A DNA stretch of 64,000 nt, from positions 61,635 to 125,634 of the forward strand of contig JAIUCV010001287.1 in the NCBI GenBank assembly GCA_026724425.1, read 5' to 3'. The position numbers were made by a program, and so were the translations under genes. A model generated the notes under the pieces. It saw nothing but the letters and a program-made list of their open reading frames with translations, had not been told where the DNA came from and searched no databases. This stretch comes from Erythrophleum ivorense (Eukaryota; Streptophyta; Magnoliopsida; Fabales; Fabaceae). The first letter of the stretch is position 1. Every line of letters starts with the position of its first letter. This document shows positions 1-13,481 of this stretch, in pieces.

Positions 1-3000
1 AGGGAGCTTCACAGTAAATATGAGAGAGAATAGGGAGGAGGTGGGTGTCATTAATAAATGTAAAAATAATACATTAAATTAATTAGTTAATTAGTAGAAA
101 AGAAAAGTGAAGGAGACGTAGTTGCAGACTCAAAAGATTGACAAGCAATCAAACTGGATGGTTCATTCCTGAGACTGAGAAGGGCATATTTAGAAGGATC
201 AAAGGATCATCATACTTATTCTTTCTCCCTCGTTCTTGATGAAAAACTGAACCCCCACTCTTCTAGTCTTTTCCCCCTCTCATTACCCCTTTCCCTTAAT
301 CCCTGTTCACACCCTCGATTTTGATGCACACATAACCCGCTCGTCTCTCTGCTTGCTTGGTTAACTATGGCAAGCATAATTGTGTTCGCTTCCTAACCTT
401 CAAAAATGAATTGACAAATATCTATCCAGCCAAAATCAATTTTAGCCCACAACGAAAATAAGTAATTAAGGAATTTCTCTGATATGAAGGTCGCGCATTA
501 AAAGCATTCTATGGGATATAAAATTTATTTCAAAAGGACAATCTTTGACCTCTTCACTCCAGGAGTAACAGGTGGCAGATTAATTAGCTCGCTTAACCGT
601 TCAAGTTGGAACGATCGTAGATTGTTTCAGTGCATCTTAACCATGTATCATGCATGTATAAAAGTTCTTATAGGTTCTTTTCTTATTTGTGCACTGTAAT
701 CAGTTTCAAATTTAAGTTATGCGCTAATATATATAAAGTTCATACTCCCATAGCTTTTGAGAAAATTGTCATTGATATGATGCTTTTAATTATTTATAGG
801 ATTATTTTTTTTTAACCAGATGCAAACAGACCAAAATATTTAATGTAAGTGTTGACCATATTTGTAAAATGATTTATAGAATTAATTACAATGAGTTTAG
901 GTTGATTCCCCCAGACAAATTTATCAACAATTTAAAGTGATAATCGGAATATAAAAGTTTCGGGATATAAATATAGAGTGTAAACCATTAAATGCACGAT
1001 CAATTCATTATAATAGAAAACTAAAATGCGAAATAATGCCTCTCAAATTAATCCATATTCGCTTTCCGCTTGGAGATGTGGGAATAAAAAGTCCAAACGA
1101 GTGGAACAGAATATATACAGTAATTAAGAATAAGCCCCGCAATCTACAAGTTCTTTTATTCACGAGAGGTTAATTTTATGTTACTTCCAGTCTCATGTAT
1201 ATATAAAAGATTTTTTTAAGATTTTATTTAATTTAAAATGTAAAAAATAAATTATTAATATATAATATTTTAATTATACTTTCTATTAAATGAGTCTTTT
1301 TAAATTATGAGGAATACTTGTTATTAATTTTGTTAAAAAAATATATACATTAAATAGAAGTATTATTAAAAAATAACTTTTATTTGGGATAAATTAAAAA
1401 AATTAATTATTTTTAATTAATTTTTTTAATTCTTGTGAATTAATTATGTGTTTATTATATATAAGGTTAAAAATAGTATTTTTTTTATGAACAAACAAAG
1501 AATAACTTATAATTCCTAATTAAAAATAAAATATTGAATACTTGTGTCCAACTGAATTTTCAACTTGATCAATTGTCTTGGCTGACTTCATGCAAGGTGA
1601 ACGGTTTCAACATATTTTAGAACTACTCTCCTAAGTCTTAAGGCTTGTTTGTTTTTTTGTTTTTAGAATAATTTTTTATTTTTAAAAATAAAAAAATTTG
1701 TTTGACAATATATTTTTTAATAGAATGTTTTGTAAAATAAAAAAATAAAATTTTATTTTCGAAAATAAAAAATTAAAATATTTTTTAGATATTTTGTAAT
1801 TTTTATTCTGTAAAATAAAAAGTTATTTTTTAGAATAATGATTCAAATAAAATTTTTAATTTTTTTATTCTCAAAATTTATTTTAAAAAAATATATTTTA
1901 AAAATATTAAAACAAAAATAGAATCAACAGTACCTTACTTTTCCGTTCTCAGAAATCAAAGGAGACGCTAAGTTAATGAACGAGAGGGACCATGTGACAG
2001 AGTTAGGTGGATTAAAACTCCAAACCCTGTTTACATCCTGGCATGATCCGAAAAGCACAGGAGGTGATCGTTTATCATTCAATGCCTGTACACGTAGTCC
2101 TATCCGTTTAGGAATTATTTCATTAAATTAGTTTATTTATTTCACACCCACACATAAAATTTATTTATGTTTTCACTGGGCAAGTGTTTTTTAACTTAAA
2201 TTACATTGTACATAAAATAATTAATTCTGCAAACACCACGAGTAATATTGGTTTCCCCGTTTATAAACTGGCGCTTCACTTTGGATGCCTTAAAGGAAGT
2301 TATGGGAATAAGGAAATGCTTGTTTCTTCATATGGTCTGTTCTAAGAAAAATACATATGTAGGCCAGCAATTTTATATATAAATATTAAATCTGCCATGG
2401 GTGAGTTTGTTTTTCTTGTTACGTACCCCTTCGGTGAAAAAATAAAAAGTGAACTAGTTTAGCTCTGTTTAAGTAGGAGAAGAAATGGAAAATACGTTTA
2501 AAAAAAGAAAAGAAAAGATGTGAGCCGTGTTGAAGATGGAGGCTCCCAAGCCTACCTCTTCATTAAGGGGTCCTACCGCCCCACTAAGTTCAGAATCCAA
2601 GGTACCCTCATGTTCAATACAAGAACCTTCAAACATTTTCAGTAAAACAAGAAGCTTTTGACCTACTATATAGATTAGACACACAACTCTCCTTTTTATT
2701 ATTAATATAGAAAAGTAATAAAACATAGGTCAATCTCCTCAATTATGATATTAATTGCCCACAAAAGAGATATGAAATCTTCCCTTTTGTCCACCGATGC
2801 GTCGCACTCATAACCCCCACAAGCACAAACCCACGCTCCTTAGAAACACTCCCCGCCAGGTCCTGTTCCAACTTCAATATATGAGCATGATCACAAGAAC
2901 AAACTCCCACAAATAACTATGGGGTCTATATTCGCATTTATGAGACCAACCCTATGCTTTTGCCTTATTTATTGCTCCAAATCTAACCCTCCAACTATTT

Positions 3001-5820
3001 AATTCGGAGAAGCACGCACGATTTGAATTGTTCATATTAATTGCACTCGGGCGGTTTAAATTTTAATTTTTTTTTTTATTTTTATCATTATTTTTAAAAA
3101 ATTTATAATTAAAAATTGTTTTTATTCTGTAGCTTATTTTATTTTATAAAAAAATCAATTAAAATAATAAAAAATTCAATATAAATCATTCGAATATAAT
3201 TTAAACAGTTTAAATCAAATTATTACAGTAATACTTTTTATTGATGTTTTCACAACAATAGAGAACCTGCTTTGTCAATTATTCTCACCACTCATGTACT
3301 TTTTTTATTTTTATTTTTCTAATTTTACATTTTGAAAGTTCAAACAAAAAGACCAAAGAAATCAAATTAGTTGATTCCCCAGACAAAGACTAAATTAGGA
3401 TATTGAAAACTGAACTGATTGAGTCAAATTAATTGAACTAAATTGGTCAAAAATAGATTTAAATCAATTTTTTATATGTAAAAATCAATTAAGTCAATTC
3501 AGTTTTTTTAATTTTTAATGGATTGGTTTGGTGTTTTTATCTCTTTCATTAAAGTGAACAAATTTAATCACCGTGTATATTAATGTGTAATTTTGATAAG
3601 TATATAACAAATTAAAATTAATTGTTTAATTTTTTGTACAAGATTTAATTTAATATATTTGCAAATAATTGGTTAAGTATGTGAAAAATGGGTAATTAGA
3701 TGATAAATTAACTTATAAGTTTTAAGAAATTGTTATTGAAAAGAGAGAAAGAGAGAGAGAAATGATAAACATTTAAATTAGATCACATTTAAGTTTTTAT
3801 TGACAAATACTTAAAATACAAATAGGTGTTAAATCATTTGAAAAACCACAAAAAAAGCATATAAATCAAACTAAATCATAACAAAATCAAATAAGTTTTT
3901 CATTTTTACAAAGCCGATTAGTTCCATTTGATTTGATTTTAGTTTAAAAGCCAATCAAACCGAAACTTTCAACGCGCTGAAACATTTTTTGAAGGTCCAA
4001 GTTGTATCCGTTTATTGGTCTGTCAGGTACACAGACCAGTTGGCCAACTGAATTACTGGAGCCATCATGGAGTCATTCGGACAATGGAAAATTGTAAGCA
4101 CTTGGACAGTTGTAATTACGTTGTGTAATTTCATAAGGAGGGAGACTGAAGTAATTTTGAACAAAAATCTTCAAAATCTGCTGCAAGTATTTGAATTCTA
4201 TCTAGAACAAACGAAAGTGTTGAATGCATGAGTTCTTCATCTGAAACTAGATGAACATAGGCTGCAAATGATTTAAGTTTGGTGTTGTATAATTAGTACA
4301 CAAAGCAAATTGCAGTGTAGGTGCCAACTGCCATACTAAAATTGAAGCGAGTTATAATTTAGGCAATTTGATGGTTTTTCAGTTTCATTTTGTGATTAGG
4401 GATCATTCTGATCTGGTTTGACCCGCCGAAGGGTTAGAGTCTATAGACAAAAAGTTGTTTAATTTCAAAAAATAAAATTGACTTGATGAATTCAGAGGAA
4501 TAACTTTTGTGCTATCTCCTAAATCAGACTTTGGAAAAAGTTTATGCGCTTTGTTCCCTGTGCTCGATGCAGCGTAAGCGTCAACTTTTATTCTTCTTTT
4601 GTTTCCTTTTTGGAAAAGGTTTCAGGATGGTGCAATGGTGGGGACTAGGTTTTCTAATCGCCAACTAGTGAGTAATGAGTGGAGATGGCTGTTCAAGAAG
4701 CACAAAAAAACGAAAAGAAGACAAAAGTATTTTACTTTTTACCCTTTCTTTTAGTGAACCGAGTTTTATACTATTGAACATAAAAGATTCATACTGAAGT
4801 TGGTCTAATAAAGTTCTCATTAGCCCACTGAATATGCAGATTTGATAAACTAGTAATGGTTGAATATGAAAGCACTTGACATTAACTATAGTTGGAACTG
4901 GAGAACAGAGGAAGACTTTTAGTCAATTTGCAGAACTCGATGCAGCGGAATCCACCATCGTTCATGATTATGAGCCATTCCTGTCCAAGTGGAGCTGAGC
5001 TGCTCACGTAGCTCCAAACAAAATGGCATTTGCATTTTCTGCTTTTATAATAAAGGAGTGCCCATCATGCTTGCTGGCTGGTGCAGGTCAGTGATACCAA
5101 CACAATCCCTACCACTTTGGACTTCGGACACCATTTTCCATTTATGTGTCTCTCTTAATCTAGGATTTATTAGGTATTCATCAAAGCAAATTTATTCATG
5201 TTTATGATAGGATAGGGTCAGAGAACCTTAGGCAAATTAAGAAAAAATATGAGAAATAGAGAAAGGTTTTGGATTATGTTTTTCTTTTAAAAAAAAAAAG
5301 TTTTGGTTTTGGGATTAAGCAGAGGGGAATATATATACATATACTCAAGATCAGCCTATATTATTATGCATGCGAATCCCATTCATGTAAATGCATATAT
5401 GGTATTTATTGGGATTTGCTAATTACTACAGAATGTACTGGTCAGCGATGCTATATTAGATAACCAGCTAAGGTGTTTATAATACAGATGACTTTAGCGT
5501 GATGGTGAGGTCAGAACTTGCTTCTCATTTGATTTTAACTAGTTCTTATCTACGTGATAGGCTTTTAAAGAGCCAAACAGAGACAAAGAAAGCAAGCACA
5601 GAACAAGTTGGAGGGAAAATATTCATTAATGGAAAGTATTGTCAAATCCTACCTGGTACGTTTTAATTATAACAAATCAATGAATTTATTATTAGAAAAC
5701 AAAAGGATTTTGCATCACCTTTAAAATTAATGTATACTACAACAACAACAATAATAATAAATTACTTTAATCTCTATTCCATTTGCTAAAACAAAACAAG
5801 TGAATGAGATATAAAAATAG
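1..5820. other. Intergenic AT-rich DNA, no recognised gene
   Basis: No open frame here resembles a known protein. The longest (2469-2726, minus, 85 codons) has no family features. Islands of more even composition lie at about 130-400, 1940-2110, 2740-2960 and 3990-5220 and could be old promoter or transcribed non-coding DNA. Two small inverted repeats are visible: a 6-bp stem at about 4018-4038 and a 7-bp stem at about 4989-5015. The 12-mer ctcgatgcagcg occurs at about 4563 and 4936. The block at about 3390-3970 looks like a worn non-autonomous transposon but I could not define its ends. Confidence 0.6.
1640..1935. repeat. MITE-like AT-rich element (probable)
   Basis: The block starts with a GGCTTGTTTGTTTTT-type motif and ends with a loosely inverted counterpart around 1905-1930, with A/T-only DNA between. 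Short elements of this look are common in plant genomes. The inverted ends are imperfect and I see no clean target duplication, so the boundaries are estimates. Confidence 0.35.
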
Positions 5821-5826
5821 TTCATG

Positions 5827-5849
5827 ATATATATATATATATATATATA
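5827..5849. repeat. (TA)n microsatellite
   Basis: About 11 uninterrupted TA dinucleotides, just left of a degenerate transposon-like block. Confidence 0.9.
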
Positions 5850-5856
5850 ACAGGCT

Positions 5857-6511
5857 TAAACTAGGATTATTTATGGGTAAGGTCGGATATCTAGTAGGCT
5901 CAATATACGGCCCGATTAAAGTATTGGGTTTATTTTTATACTCGTAACCCAATTTGGCCTAAATAAACTCGGTTTTATATTGGGTTAAGACAGATTAGAG
6001 TCGATTGGATTATTATTATTTTATAAATTGATACTTGTAATATAAAAATATCTTTTTACAAAATTATAGGCATATATTTCAAAACAATTAGCTTTTTAAA
6101 CCCTTATGTTTTTATCAATAATAAAAAAAATATAATATTATCAAGTAAAATATAAAGTTATACTAATATAATTAGCCTTAAGTAAACATATGTATTTTCA
6201 TTATTCAACAAAAGAAATATTAGTAAACATGCACATCAATGATGAAAACAATTAAGAAGTAGAGATGGTTTGGATAAGTAATGAAAGTTGCAACGTATAA
6301 AGAGAATTAGATAAAATAAGAATAAAAATATATATAATGACAAGATATTGATAACTAAAAAAAAAGTAACTATTAAGACAGGCCCGACTTGATATAATTT
6401 TATTTAAAATTCTGCTTATTTATATTTTTGGCTCAACTCAACCTAATCTAATTAGACTGGGTTAAAGCAAGCTTTTAGGGTCTAATGGGCTTATAAACAC
6501 CCCGAGCTTAG
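5857..6511 (+). mobile_element. Non-autonomous DNA transposon, copy 1 of a local family
   Basis: The left end (taggattatttatgggt) and the reverse complement of the right end (cggggtgtttataagcc) are imperfect terminal inverted repeats. The interior is non-coding. The stretch at about 6020-6180 matches, in inverse orientation, about 33825-33985, and the more GC-rich part at 5880-6010 matches about 33990-34100. Two copies with related ends and interior indicate one element family. The end type is hAT-like, but the flanks (aggcttaa and gagcttag) agree at only part of 8 bp, so the target duplication is uncertain. Confidence 0.5.
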
Positions 6512-6690
6512 ACTATTATTTAGTTTTCATGATATGATATATATACATAAAGAGAGAGAGGGGGGGTTTTATATATATTAAAAAAATTAAATACACAAAT
6601 GCAATTAATAATTGCCTTCTCATTATATTGATAAGGTTTATTTAATATGCCTATAACAATTTATGGTAAGGTTGTAGTAAAATTACTAAG

Positions 6691-6916
6691 AATCCGTTCG
6701 ATAGCAAGAAATGGGAAAAGAAAAAGGAAGAGAAAATAAAATTTTAAAGTTTTTTTAATTTTATTTCTATAATTATTATTCAATTATTGTTTAACATTTT
6801 TTAATAATTATTATTCAATCAAGTAAGAATATTATAAGTATTTTTTATTTATAAAATTATCTTTTTTTTTTTTCTTTCTTTTTTCATCCTTACTTTTCTG
6901 CACACTAAACAAGCCC
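6691..6916. repeat. MITE-like element (probable)
   Basis: The left end (ccgttcgatagcaag) and the reverse complement of the right end (cttgtttagtgtgcag) are similar. They flank purine-rich and pyrimidine-rich arms, a structure common to short plant elements. No coding capacity. Boundaries are approximate. Confidence 0.4.
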
Positions 6917-7337
6917 TGACATATTGAACAATCCATTACCAACACAATAAAAATCCTTGTAGTGGTTACTAGTTCATGCTAATATCTTAGTAAAATTACC
7001 AACACCTTAAGTAAAAGTAGTAAAGTTACCACTAATTATACAAGTATTCTAAATGTGCCATGAAATCCGAGGTGTATATATATTAGATCATATTATCTTA
7101 ACTGAAAGGATTTGTGCAATAATTAAATGTGTTTATTTATATCGTTTATATTGATTTCAACGATTTAAATTTTAAATTTTATTTATTTGTATTCTTTAAT
7201 CTTAATTATTTTTTAAAATTTGTTAAAAAATTATTTTCATTTTATGTTCTATTTGTTCAAAAATATATCAAAAAATTTTAAAAATTTGTGAAATTTAGAT
7301 TATTCATACCAAATTTTGACTATTAAAAAAAAATTTC

Positions 7338-7362
7338 ATGTGTGTGTGTGTGTATATATATA
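7338..7362. repeat. (TG)n(TA)n compound microsatellite
   Basis: About eight TG units run directly into TA units. The surrounding DNA from 6917 to about 8600 has no recognisable gene. Its right part (about 8100-8700) would include the 3' untranslated region of the minus-strand amylase gene. Confidence 0.85.
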
Positions 7363-8716
7363 ATTGACATTCCCTTCGTATATATCATGTGAGTCTCTGA
7401 GGGAAAAGTACGAGTTGTTTGTCACAGATAACAAACATAAGAAGGCTGAATGCTGCGAGCAGATGTAGCGTTGGGATCACTAGTGAAGGTATCTGTGTTT
7501 GAAATTTGAGGACTTTGGTTTCAAAACATAAATGATGAGGTCTATGACCATGTATGTGATGTTGATGTGGTGAGTCTCTTTCCAGCTCCAACGGCATGTG
7601 ACTCTTTCTCTTTCTCTCTCCACATCGTAGGCTATTTCAGGGGACAGTGCAAATCTCAGTGGCCACATTAAAATAAGAAACAGATCAAAACCTTTGTATG
7701 CATATGTGCCATGCAAGTGAGACTCATTATTACCAGCCTATACTTCCAATACTTTGGAACTCATAGCAAAATCCACTGATCATTGCAGTCCGAATTTCCA
7801 CTATTATTCAAAGCTTGAATTCAAATCATCACCTAATCCAAACGATATTTGCCTCTTAACACATGTACGTAAATGTTTGCACTCATTTTGTAGCTGTAGT
7901 TTAGGTTAACGCTCTGCTTCAGTTTATCATTCTGCAGTTTGAAGCAATTTACGGTTATTATGGTGCCACCGCAGTTATTAAAAATCTGATAGGCTCATAT
8001 TGAGCCACAACTTTAACTTAATAAGTTTGACCATTTTAACAATTGCATTTCGCTCTCTTGGAAACCACTGACGCAGGTTCCATTTCTCTCTTAGCTTCAA
8101 TTTGTTTCATCACTCAATTAAGCTCCATTCAAGGTCTCAAACCCATAAGCCCTCACCTTAGAAATTAAAATCCTTGGAATAAAGACGCTTTGAGCACAAG
8201 TGATATCCATTGAAACAGAATGCTGCTTGGAACCCTCTATCTTGTTCTTACGGCTATCCTAAGAAATTCGGACGCTTTTCCTCGAAAGGCAGGCCTGAAC
8301 CCGGAGCTTAAACATATACTATTACATTGTTCTCGTTAACAGTTATAAAAGATTAAAAATATAAAGGTTTCTGGAATATCGGCCATTGCTCAAAACTTCT
8401 AAGCATATTTTTAAAATGGTCAAACTTATCACAAAAGCTACGAGTGTTGCGGTCAAATATATAGACTAATGAATTTTCATAAACTGAGGTGGCACAGTAG
8501 TAGTTTTACTTTCAATTATGAAGAAAAATACTGCTCACAATCTTTGCTGCTCTAATCCTGCTGTTGTTATTATTAGTATTTGTTACATGGAGGGTGGGTC
8601 CATGACCTGAGGAGGTGTATCCCCGGTAACAGCAAATGAAAAAGTTGAGTAATAATAAAGGGGAGAAAAAAAAAAGGGGGAGGGGGGGAGAGACACGGGG
8701 TAAAGCTAAAGGAGCA

Positions 8717-11700
8717 CTATTTGTGCCATACTGCATATCTGTGGCCACAAGTTGCCAGTGTCCATTCCCTCCCAGAAGGGCACCAAGAACCATCTCCAAT
8801 CTTCATGCACACTTTCTCCCCGATGAATGCTGAGTAAAGATTTTGCTTGGCATCCACAATCCTGACAGATGATCTACTGTGAATACCTTGATGCTTGCGG
8901 ATATCAATCTGCACCCAAACGTTAAATAGTTAATAGTTACTGAGGGGCATCTTTGTTGAACATCCAATGCAATAGATAGTTGGGTACTAGTGGCGTTACA
9001 CACCAACTTCACAATCTGCTCACGAATGGAGTTACCACAATCGTAAAAGTGATCATAGAAAACTGTCGGTATCCCTGGATGGGTCAATATGTAAGCATAC
9101 CCCTGCAAAAAAGTCATCATAGATGCAATTTAGTGAACTTTGGGAGCATAAGGAGAGTATGAACTTCAACCCAAAAAAAATTATGCAATGGTACTGCAGG
9201 AAACATAATGGAAGATAACTCCGGAGAGTATAGCATTATTTTAAGCAGTCATTAAATGTCCCCCCCCCCCCCGGGCCAAAAAAAAAAAGTACCTCCATGA
9301 TATTGTTTGAGGGAAAGGGCCAATGAGCCTGCACAGTGAGTGAAAGGAGAGCTTAATTGAATAATAAAAAGCAACTAGTACTGTTGTCAGAAGGAAAAAA
9401 AAACATCTTGCATGTTGATGCTAAATTTCTTATCAAACTTAGACATTAAAATTTAATTGGCAAACAACATACTTAATTACATGCAACTTTGAAACAGTTT
9501 GAGAAAAAATATGACAATAATATACATCACTACCCTCAGCCATGTAATATGTGCTCTAGAGACAAAAAGATTACCTCTTAAATATTGTCTAGAAAGCATC
9601 TCAGTGAATCATTATAGTAATAGTAAAATTCAGTACCTGTGTTGAGCCTGTGTCGTGGTTATCTAGAAATGTCACTGCCCTTGAAGGCCACCATCCCATC
9701 ACGCCTGGTGGCTTTCCTTGAGGATCCCGTAACCGCCAAAAATCTCCCTTGACAGCTTCCTGCAACAAAGCACCTCAGTTTACATGGGAAAACGGCTTCT
9801 TGTGAGAAATGTAATTCTTAATGACTCCATTTGCCATTACAAGTCTATGAATAGCATAGCCTGTAGACTTCATAGGATCTAACTCATAATCGCAAAGATG
9901 AAGATCAAAGTAAAATAATAATGAACTTCGCCATGCATTGGAAGATGTAACTGTCATGTTCAGCTGATTCTTCTTCCCCTCTACCCTCAATGAAAAACAT
10001 AATGCTCATTTCTTGAAGAGTTAATTTAATTTCTGAAGTACAAAATGCTGGAAATTACCTGGAGAATTCCTTTTGTTGTGAAGTCGAATGCAGTTGAAAG
10101 CTGACCCGTGCCATCAATCCAATTGATTATCCGTTGCCTATGGCTGTCTGCAGGTGAACAAGCACATGTAAACAATATGCTTTGAGCAATTATTAGATGA
10201 TGAAAAATAACTAAGCCAAAGGCCAAGTGTTAGGACTCTGCAGCGACAACAGAAATATTGAACTTCAACTAATGGGCATAAAATTCATCCACCACTCAAC
10301 AGAATTTCTTCTTCTTATTATTATTATTACAAAAAATGACTGGGAAACAGGTGAACAGTATCAACTGTCAACATAGAAACCATGAGCAGGCAAAACAACG
10401 TCTAATGAGGTCAGCAATTTGGTTCTCGTACCAAAGGGAGAACCTCACCACTACTTCTAAACTTCTCTCAGTTCCTTATCTTTTAATGTTTCTTCAATAA
10501 ATTCTAAATTGGAAGTTTCATAATAATTAGGTACAAATTCTAACATTGAAAAAAAGATATCTCATAGTCATCGGTTAGTAACGCCTTGAATTTCTAGTTA
10601 TAGCAGAAAATTATGCTTTAGTTTGATGTTCCACCAACTACACTCCACATGCTGCAATAATTTGTCATATCAACCTCAGGACTTTCAAGGGAAAAAAGAA
10701 AAGTAAATTAAATAAGATGCTTCAAGCTCCCTAGGATTTTTCTGATTTTACACGGACTTCCCATATATTTTGAAAACCAACACAAATCTCCCTTTAGCAG
10801 GTAAAGTTTGTGAAGTGAAAATTCTGAAAAATCCTAGGGAGATTCTTTTCTCCTCACATGTTTAACAAATTAGACTCCAGAGAACACAGATTTATCCACT
10901 ATGCAATAATATATTTGACGATTTAAGATATACGCTCAAGTGCAGTACCTTGGTTATTGTCCAGAACACAACCGTGATAGTTGCAAGAATCCCAGTACTC
11001 CCCAACAGAGAATGCTGGCTTTGCTCCTTCAATATATTCTCTCACAAATTTTGGTGAATAACTAAAAAATTGGCAAATTTGAGAGATCTATTAATGAATA
11101 CCTTATGAAAGATAACAAAGTTGCAAAGGGATGAGAAGTTTTACCCTCTTGCAAAATCAAAACGAAAATCCTGAAAGCCTACATTATTGCGTAGCCATTG
11201 GAGCCATCCAATGATGTCCTTTCTCACAAAATCTTGGGTATGATCAATATTTGGAAACCCATGGAAAATGGCCCCCGTGCTGCGATTACCCTGAAATAGA
11301 AAACATAGATATATGAGAGAGAAGATGCAGGTTGTAGAGTGGAATTAATGAAAATATGTCGACTATAAAAAATCATCTTACCAGTCCACCAGTACATGAT
11401 GTCACAGCACGTTCATCCCATGATAATGGAATTCCATCATAACGATTATACATCCCTCCATGTCCTCGGGTTGTGCCAACACGATGATTGATAACTATGT
11501 CAGCCATTGCTCGTACCTTGTAGTGCTTCATCTTATGAAGCAGAGCTTTCAACTGATGCTCAGAACCATATGAACTATTGAGAGAGTAAAGGTTCTGTGG
11601 AGTGTAGCCTGTAAAAGAAAGGGAAATGACAAGTAAGGTTTATCACATTGTCCTCATCAGGGTCTTTGAAAAAGATAAAACATCACTTGAAGACCATATT

Positions 11701-12804
11701 TTATGCATAATGCTTCTAACCTTCAGGTGAGAAGGAATGTGTGGGTGGTGGCAACCATGCCGAAGTAAATCCAGCTTTTGCTATGTCAGGAACTTTTCTT
11801 TCTAAATTTCTCCACCAATCATACTTGTGAGATTCCCAGTTGAATGCCTGCAGCATTTTTTTTTTGGTTTTTATGGATGTCAAATCCACTGTGTGCAAAA
11901 CTCCTCGAGTACTAAAAACTGAGATGCAGTATAATACATGGAAGTAACCAAATCACTGCAGCTTTCCAACTAGATACTGCCCAAAGCTAGAGAAACGAAC
12001 AACATATACTTTGAGAAATATAGCCAAAAAAAGCATTATAATAAGGTGATAACTAGACCCACAACCTTGTTTTCAAAATCAGAGGGCGAGAAAGGCACGA
12101 AAAACTATAGGCAAAACTATTAAGAAAAATTTAGATTTAAATGGTCTATCTAAAAATATGATTTATAATAGAATTTTATGGCGTCGTTTGATCCATGTAG
12201 CCGACCCTACTTAGTGGAAAAAAACCCTGTTGTTGTTGTAGACCCACAACCTTGTTTTCAAAATTTATCCACTTATGGGTAGGCAACTAAGCATATAAGC
12301 AAACACCCAAGTCATTAGATGTTTACCTGAAAAACGATTTCCTTTCCATCTCGTATAATTGCACCTGGTCATATATGTCAAGAAAACATTCAGTAGAACG
12401 TCAAAAGACCCATTATTAAGGATTTAAATTAACATGTTGCATACAACAGTTAGGCTGACACAGTGTCAGCCACAGAAATCACGGTTATGAATATCAGTTT
12501 TGCTACTTCTGATCATATTCCCAGTTGCCATTACAATGTTGTGTATGTCATGAAAGTTTCAATTCTAAGTCAGCTAAAAACCGTATGATGCAACTCTGTG
12601 TGTATGTATATGAATGTATGTACGTATATATATGAAGCATAGGAAGAACACCATACCAGGATCATTTTGCCGATTAGTTTGATCAAATTCCTGTCCATCA
12701 ACCAAAAAAAAATAAAAATAAAGTTAAGTAGAGAAATCTGAAAAATGTTTCACTGAAGCCAGAGAAAACAGGAATCTTTTGCGTACATTACTTAGGTAAC
12801 CCAT
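8717..12804 (-). CDS. AMY2: Alpha-amylase, AMY2-type, cytosolic (12 exons, 413 aa)
   Basis: A glycoside hydrolase family 13 endo-acting enzyme that cuts alpha-1,4-glucan bonds. Coding exons in gene order: 12787-12804, 12657-12690, 12327-12364, 11721-11847, 11382-11608, 11145-11290, 10949-11061, 10059-10147, 9637-9759, 9293-9328, 9004-9102 and 8717-8908. They sum to 1242 nt with compatible phases, giving 413 aa, the length I recall for Arabidopsis AMY2. Visible motifs are DIVINHR (residues 109-115), FRFDFARG with nucleophile Asp193, VGEYWDSC with acid/base Glu218 and FLDNHD with Asp300, so the catalytic triad is intact. The N-terminus (MGYLSNEFDQ...) has no signal or transit peptide, as expected for the cytosolic AMY2 class. 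A consensus acceptor at about 12860 suggests that the leader is spliced. Intron 3 carries a LINE fragment. The family call is firm; exon borders were set by eye. Confidence 0.95.
9260..9272. repeat. Poly-C tract in an AMY2 intron
   Basis: Thirteen consecutive C on the plus strand (poly-G in the AMY2 transcript), about 20 bp downstream of the 36-bp exon at 9293-9328. Similar C runs occur at 30972-30985, 32220-32230, about 38222-38243 and 60361-60370. Confidence 0.9.
12054..12264 (+). mobile_element. 5'-truncated RTE-type LINE with 26-bp target-site duplication
   Basis: Identical 26-bp copies at 12054-12079 and 12239-12264 flank a 159-bp insert. The insert is open from 12083 to a TAG at 12212-12214 and encodes the end of a reverse-transcriptase protein. 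Key residues are the KKNLDLNGLSKNMIYNR segment followed by LWRRLIHVADPT and stop, typical of the C-terminus of plant RTE-clade LINEs. The tail ends in the TTG-repeat characteristic of RTE LINEs and of the Au SINEs that borrow this tail. It lies in AMY2 intron 3, antisense to the gene. Perfect duplications suggest a fairly recent, heavily 5'-truncated insertion. Confidence 0.85.
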
Positions 12805-12859
12805 AGCAACTTAGAGATTAGGAACACTGGATCAACGAATTCTGGTCGAATGCAGTAAC
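12805..12859 (-). other. AMY2: Putative last 5'-leader segment of AMY2
   Basis: On the minus strand a good acceptor (ttaatgcag) ends at 12860. It is followed by 55 nt without an ATG before the AMY2 start codon at 12804-12802. This suggests a leader intron whose first exon lies upstream, perhaps at 13550-13700. Inference from splice consensus only. Confidence 0.4.
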
Positions 12860-13481
12860 CTGCATTAATGGTCAGTTTATCAAATATGGGATTTCAAGCC
12901 TGACAAGTGAAATCTGAAACCATATAATTTTGTGAGATAATTAGCAATCAAAGCATAAGAAGTGTTAAACACAAGACTTTGCAATTTGCCAATGTTTTTA
13001 GGCCCTATTTAATTCGCTACAAATGCAAATTATATAATTGTACAATTTCCACTGTACTTCATCAAATCACTGTTTTAATTATCAAATTATTATTTTTAAA
13101 ATAAAGACACAAAAATCATTTTCTATACTACCTATGCATTCTTTAACAGAGTGAAAGATAGGAAGTTACCACGGATTCTTGATGCCAATCCAGGCAACGG
13201 AGGGATGGGTTTAGTATCATGTATATATTAGTATGTGCAAGAAGCACCAAATTTTCCATCCCAGATAAGATGCCAATTCAAAAGTATGGATAACACACAG
13301 CAACCAACTCAGAAGTTACATTAAACTCAAAATCAAATCAACAATGAAGTTATAACATAGCGTAGTAGAAGAAACAGCATCCCAAAAGCAATAGTGAAGC
13401 CCAGAAGACAAGGAAAATCAAGAAGTTTTCCAGGTAAATAGCTTAAACATACCAAAGTCAATTGACGTTCGCAGCGTGAGT

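Noticed and set aside
2469..2726. 85-codon minus-strand ORF
   Set aside because: No domain, no splice context and AT-rich surroundings; not supportable as a gene.
7385..7716. Overlapping 70- and 78-codon minus-strand ORFs near the 3' side of AMY2
   Set aside because: Low-complexity (ERERER) and hydrophobic stretches without family features; likely non-coding.
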